Source of the DNA: Thermomicrobiaceae bacterium
Lineage (GTDB): Bacteria > Chloroflexota > Chloroflexia > Thermomicrobiales > Thermomicrobiaceae
Direction of reading: 5' to 3'
Length of the DNA: 6,111 bases
Assembly: GCA_025966355.1 (NCBI GenBank)
Contig: JAICWZ010000123.1
Span: forward strand, 1-6,111
The translations under genes and the position numbers were made by a program. This document shows, one piece after another, positions 5,679-6,111 of the stretch (position 1 is the first letter of the stretch; each line of letters starts with the position of its first letter). Under the pieces are notes generated by a model, which worked only from the letters and a program-made list of their open reading frames with translations, was not told where the DNA came from and made no database searches.

Positions 5679-5708
5679 CTGACAGCCATACCCGGTTCCG
5701 CGTATGAT
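5679..5708 (+). promoter_or_regulatory. Candidate sigma70-type promoter for the MmeI-like gene
   Basis: CTGACA (5679-5684) and TATGAT (5703-5708) are separated by 18 bases, each matching the consensus hexamer at five of six positions. Transcription would begin near 5715, giving a leader of about 35 bases before the ATG at 5750. It lies a few bases outside the right repeat arm. No experimental support. Confidence 0.42.
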
Positions 5709-5749
5709 ACGTTCGCGGCCATCCGCTCTTCATAAATTGAAATACGGTT

Positions 5750-6111
5750 ATGCAGACGAACATGAATCTCCAGGCGTTCATCCACAAGTGGTCCAACGCC
5801 AATCTGAAGGAGCGCTCGGCGGCGCAGGAGCATTTCATCGATCTCTGCCGAATGCTCGGCGAGAAGACCCCGGCCGAGGCGGACCCGGAGGGCATCGAGT
5901 ACACCTTCGAGAAGGGGGTGGATAAGACGTCCGGCGGCTCCGGCTTTGTCGATGTCTGGATGCGCCGTCACTTCGCCTGGGAGTACAAGGGGAATCGAGC
6001 CGATCTGAACGCGGCCTATCAGCAGCTATTGCAATATCGCAAGGCGCTGGAGAACCCGCCGCTGCTCGTCGTTTGCGATCTCAACCGCTTCGAGATTCAC
6101 TTGAACGTGAA
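5750..6111 (+). CDS. MmeI-like restriction-modification protein, N-terminal nuclease region (partial)
   Basis: This is the first 120 codons of a gene that runs off the right edge with no stop. The protein begins MQTNMNLQAFIHKWSNANL, followed by ERSAAQEHFIDLCRMLGEKT and ADPEGIEYTFEKG. These are characteristic of the N-terminus of MmeI-type single-chain enzymes, which fuse nuclease, helical, adenine-methyltransferase and target-recognition domains. The nuclease motif is D68-X9-E78-Y-K80 (DVWMRRHFAWEYK), the same spacing as the catalytic motif described for MmeI. LENPPLLVVCDLNRFEIH (100-117) continues the family pattern. The start could instead be the ATG at 5762 (residue 5), which fits the usual family start; neither has a clear ribosome binding site. 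Whether the rest is a type IIG/IIL restriction enzyme or a methyltransferase-only relative cannot be seen. It is divergent from the neighbouring transposase gene. Confidence 0.88.
   Translation, partial: MQTNMNLQAFIHKWSNANLKERSAAQEHFIDLCRMLGEKTPAEADPEGIEYTFEKGVDKTSGGSGFVDVWMRRHFAWEYKGNRADLNAAYQQLLQYRKALENPPLLVVCDLNRFEIHLNV

Noticed and set aside
5405..5971. 188-aa minus-strand open frame across the right arm and into the MmeI-like gene
   Set aside because: It is antisense to the D-X9-E-X-K coding region and crosses the repeat. No protein family is recognisable.

Overview
The window is GC-rich bacterial DNA. The style of its genes points, as an inference, to a Chloroflexota (Thermomicrobia-like) or similar environmental bacterium. 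The main clue is a family-5 substrate-binding lipoprotein with a twin-arginine signal (SRRRFLRHA), lipobox LAAC and a long Ser/Thr/Ala linker. The other clue is dispersed palindromic repeats in nearly every intergenic gap. No rRNA, tRNA or CRISPR array was seen.

Layout: positions 1-3015, read on the minus strand, hold a peptide/nickel-type (Dpp/Opp/Nik) ABC importer operon. Its order is binding protein (1267-3015), DppB-type permease (108-1049), and the first 35 codons of a DppC-type permease (107 down to the left edge). A 162-bp inverted-repeat element (1069-1230) sits between the binding-protein and permease genes. The DppB and DppC genes are joined directly, stop codon against start codon. 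Positions 3016-3532 hold no gene but contain several inverted repeats. One is a copy of the 'cgcagagacgcagag' type of dispersed hairpin (3461-3524), just past the end of the next gene. Positions 3533-4681 (minus) encode an M24-family metallopeptidase resembling Xaa-Pro aminopeptidase, with all five metal ligands. Import of peptides followed by cleavage of proline-containing peptides is a reasonable joint role, but this is inferred only from proximity and strand.

Positions 4884-5673 form a compact mobile or domesticated unit. It is an IS200/RAYT-type HUH transposase gene (5011-5469, minus) framed by two inverted arms of about 141-143 bp. The innermost 66 bp of the arms are identical, and each contains two small hairpins. 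This matches the known arrangement of REP-associated tyrosine transposases more than a canonical IS200/IS605 element. The transposase's last codons and stop lie inside one arm.

From 5750 to the right edge (plus strand) runs the N-terminus of a large restriction-modification protein of the MmeI type. It carries a D-X9-E-X-K nuclease motif, and a good sigma70-like promoter lies immediately outside the repeat arm. Its methyltransferase and target-recognition parts lie beyond the window.
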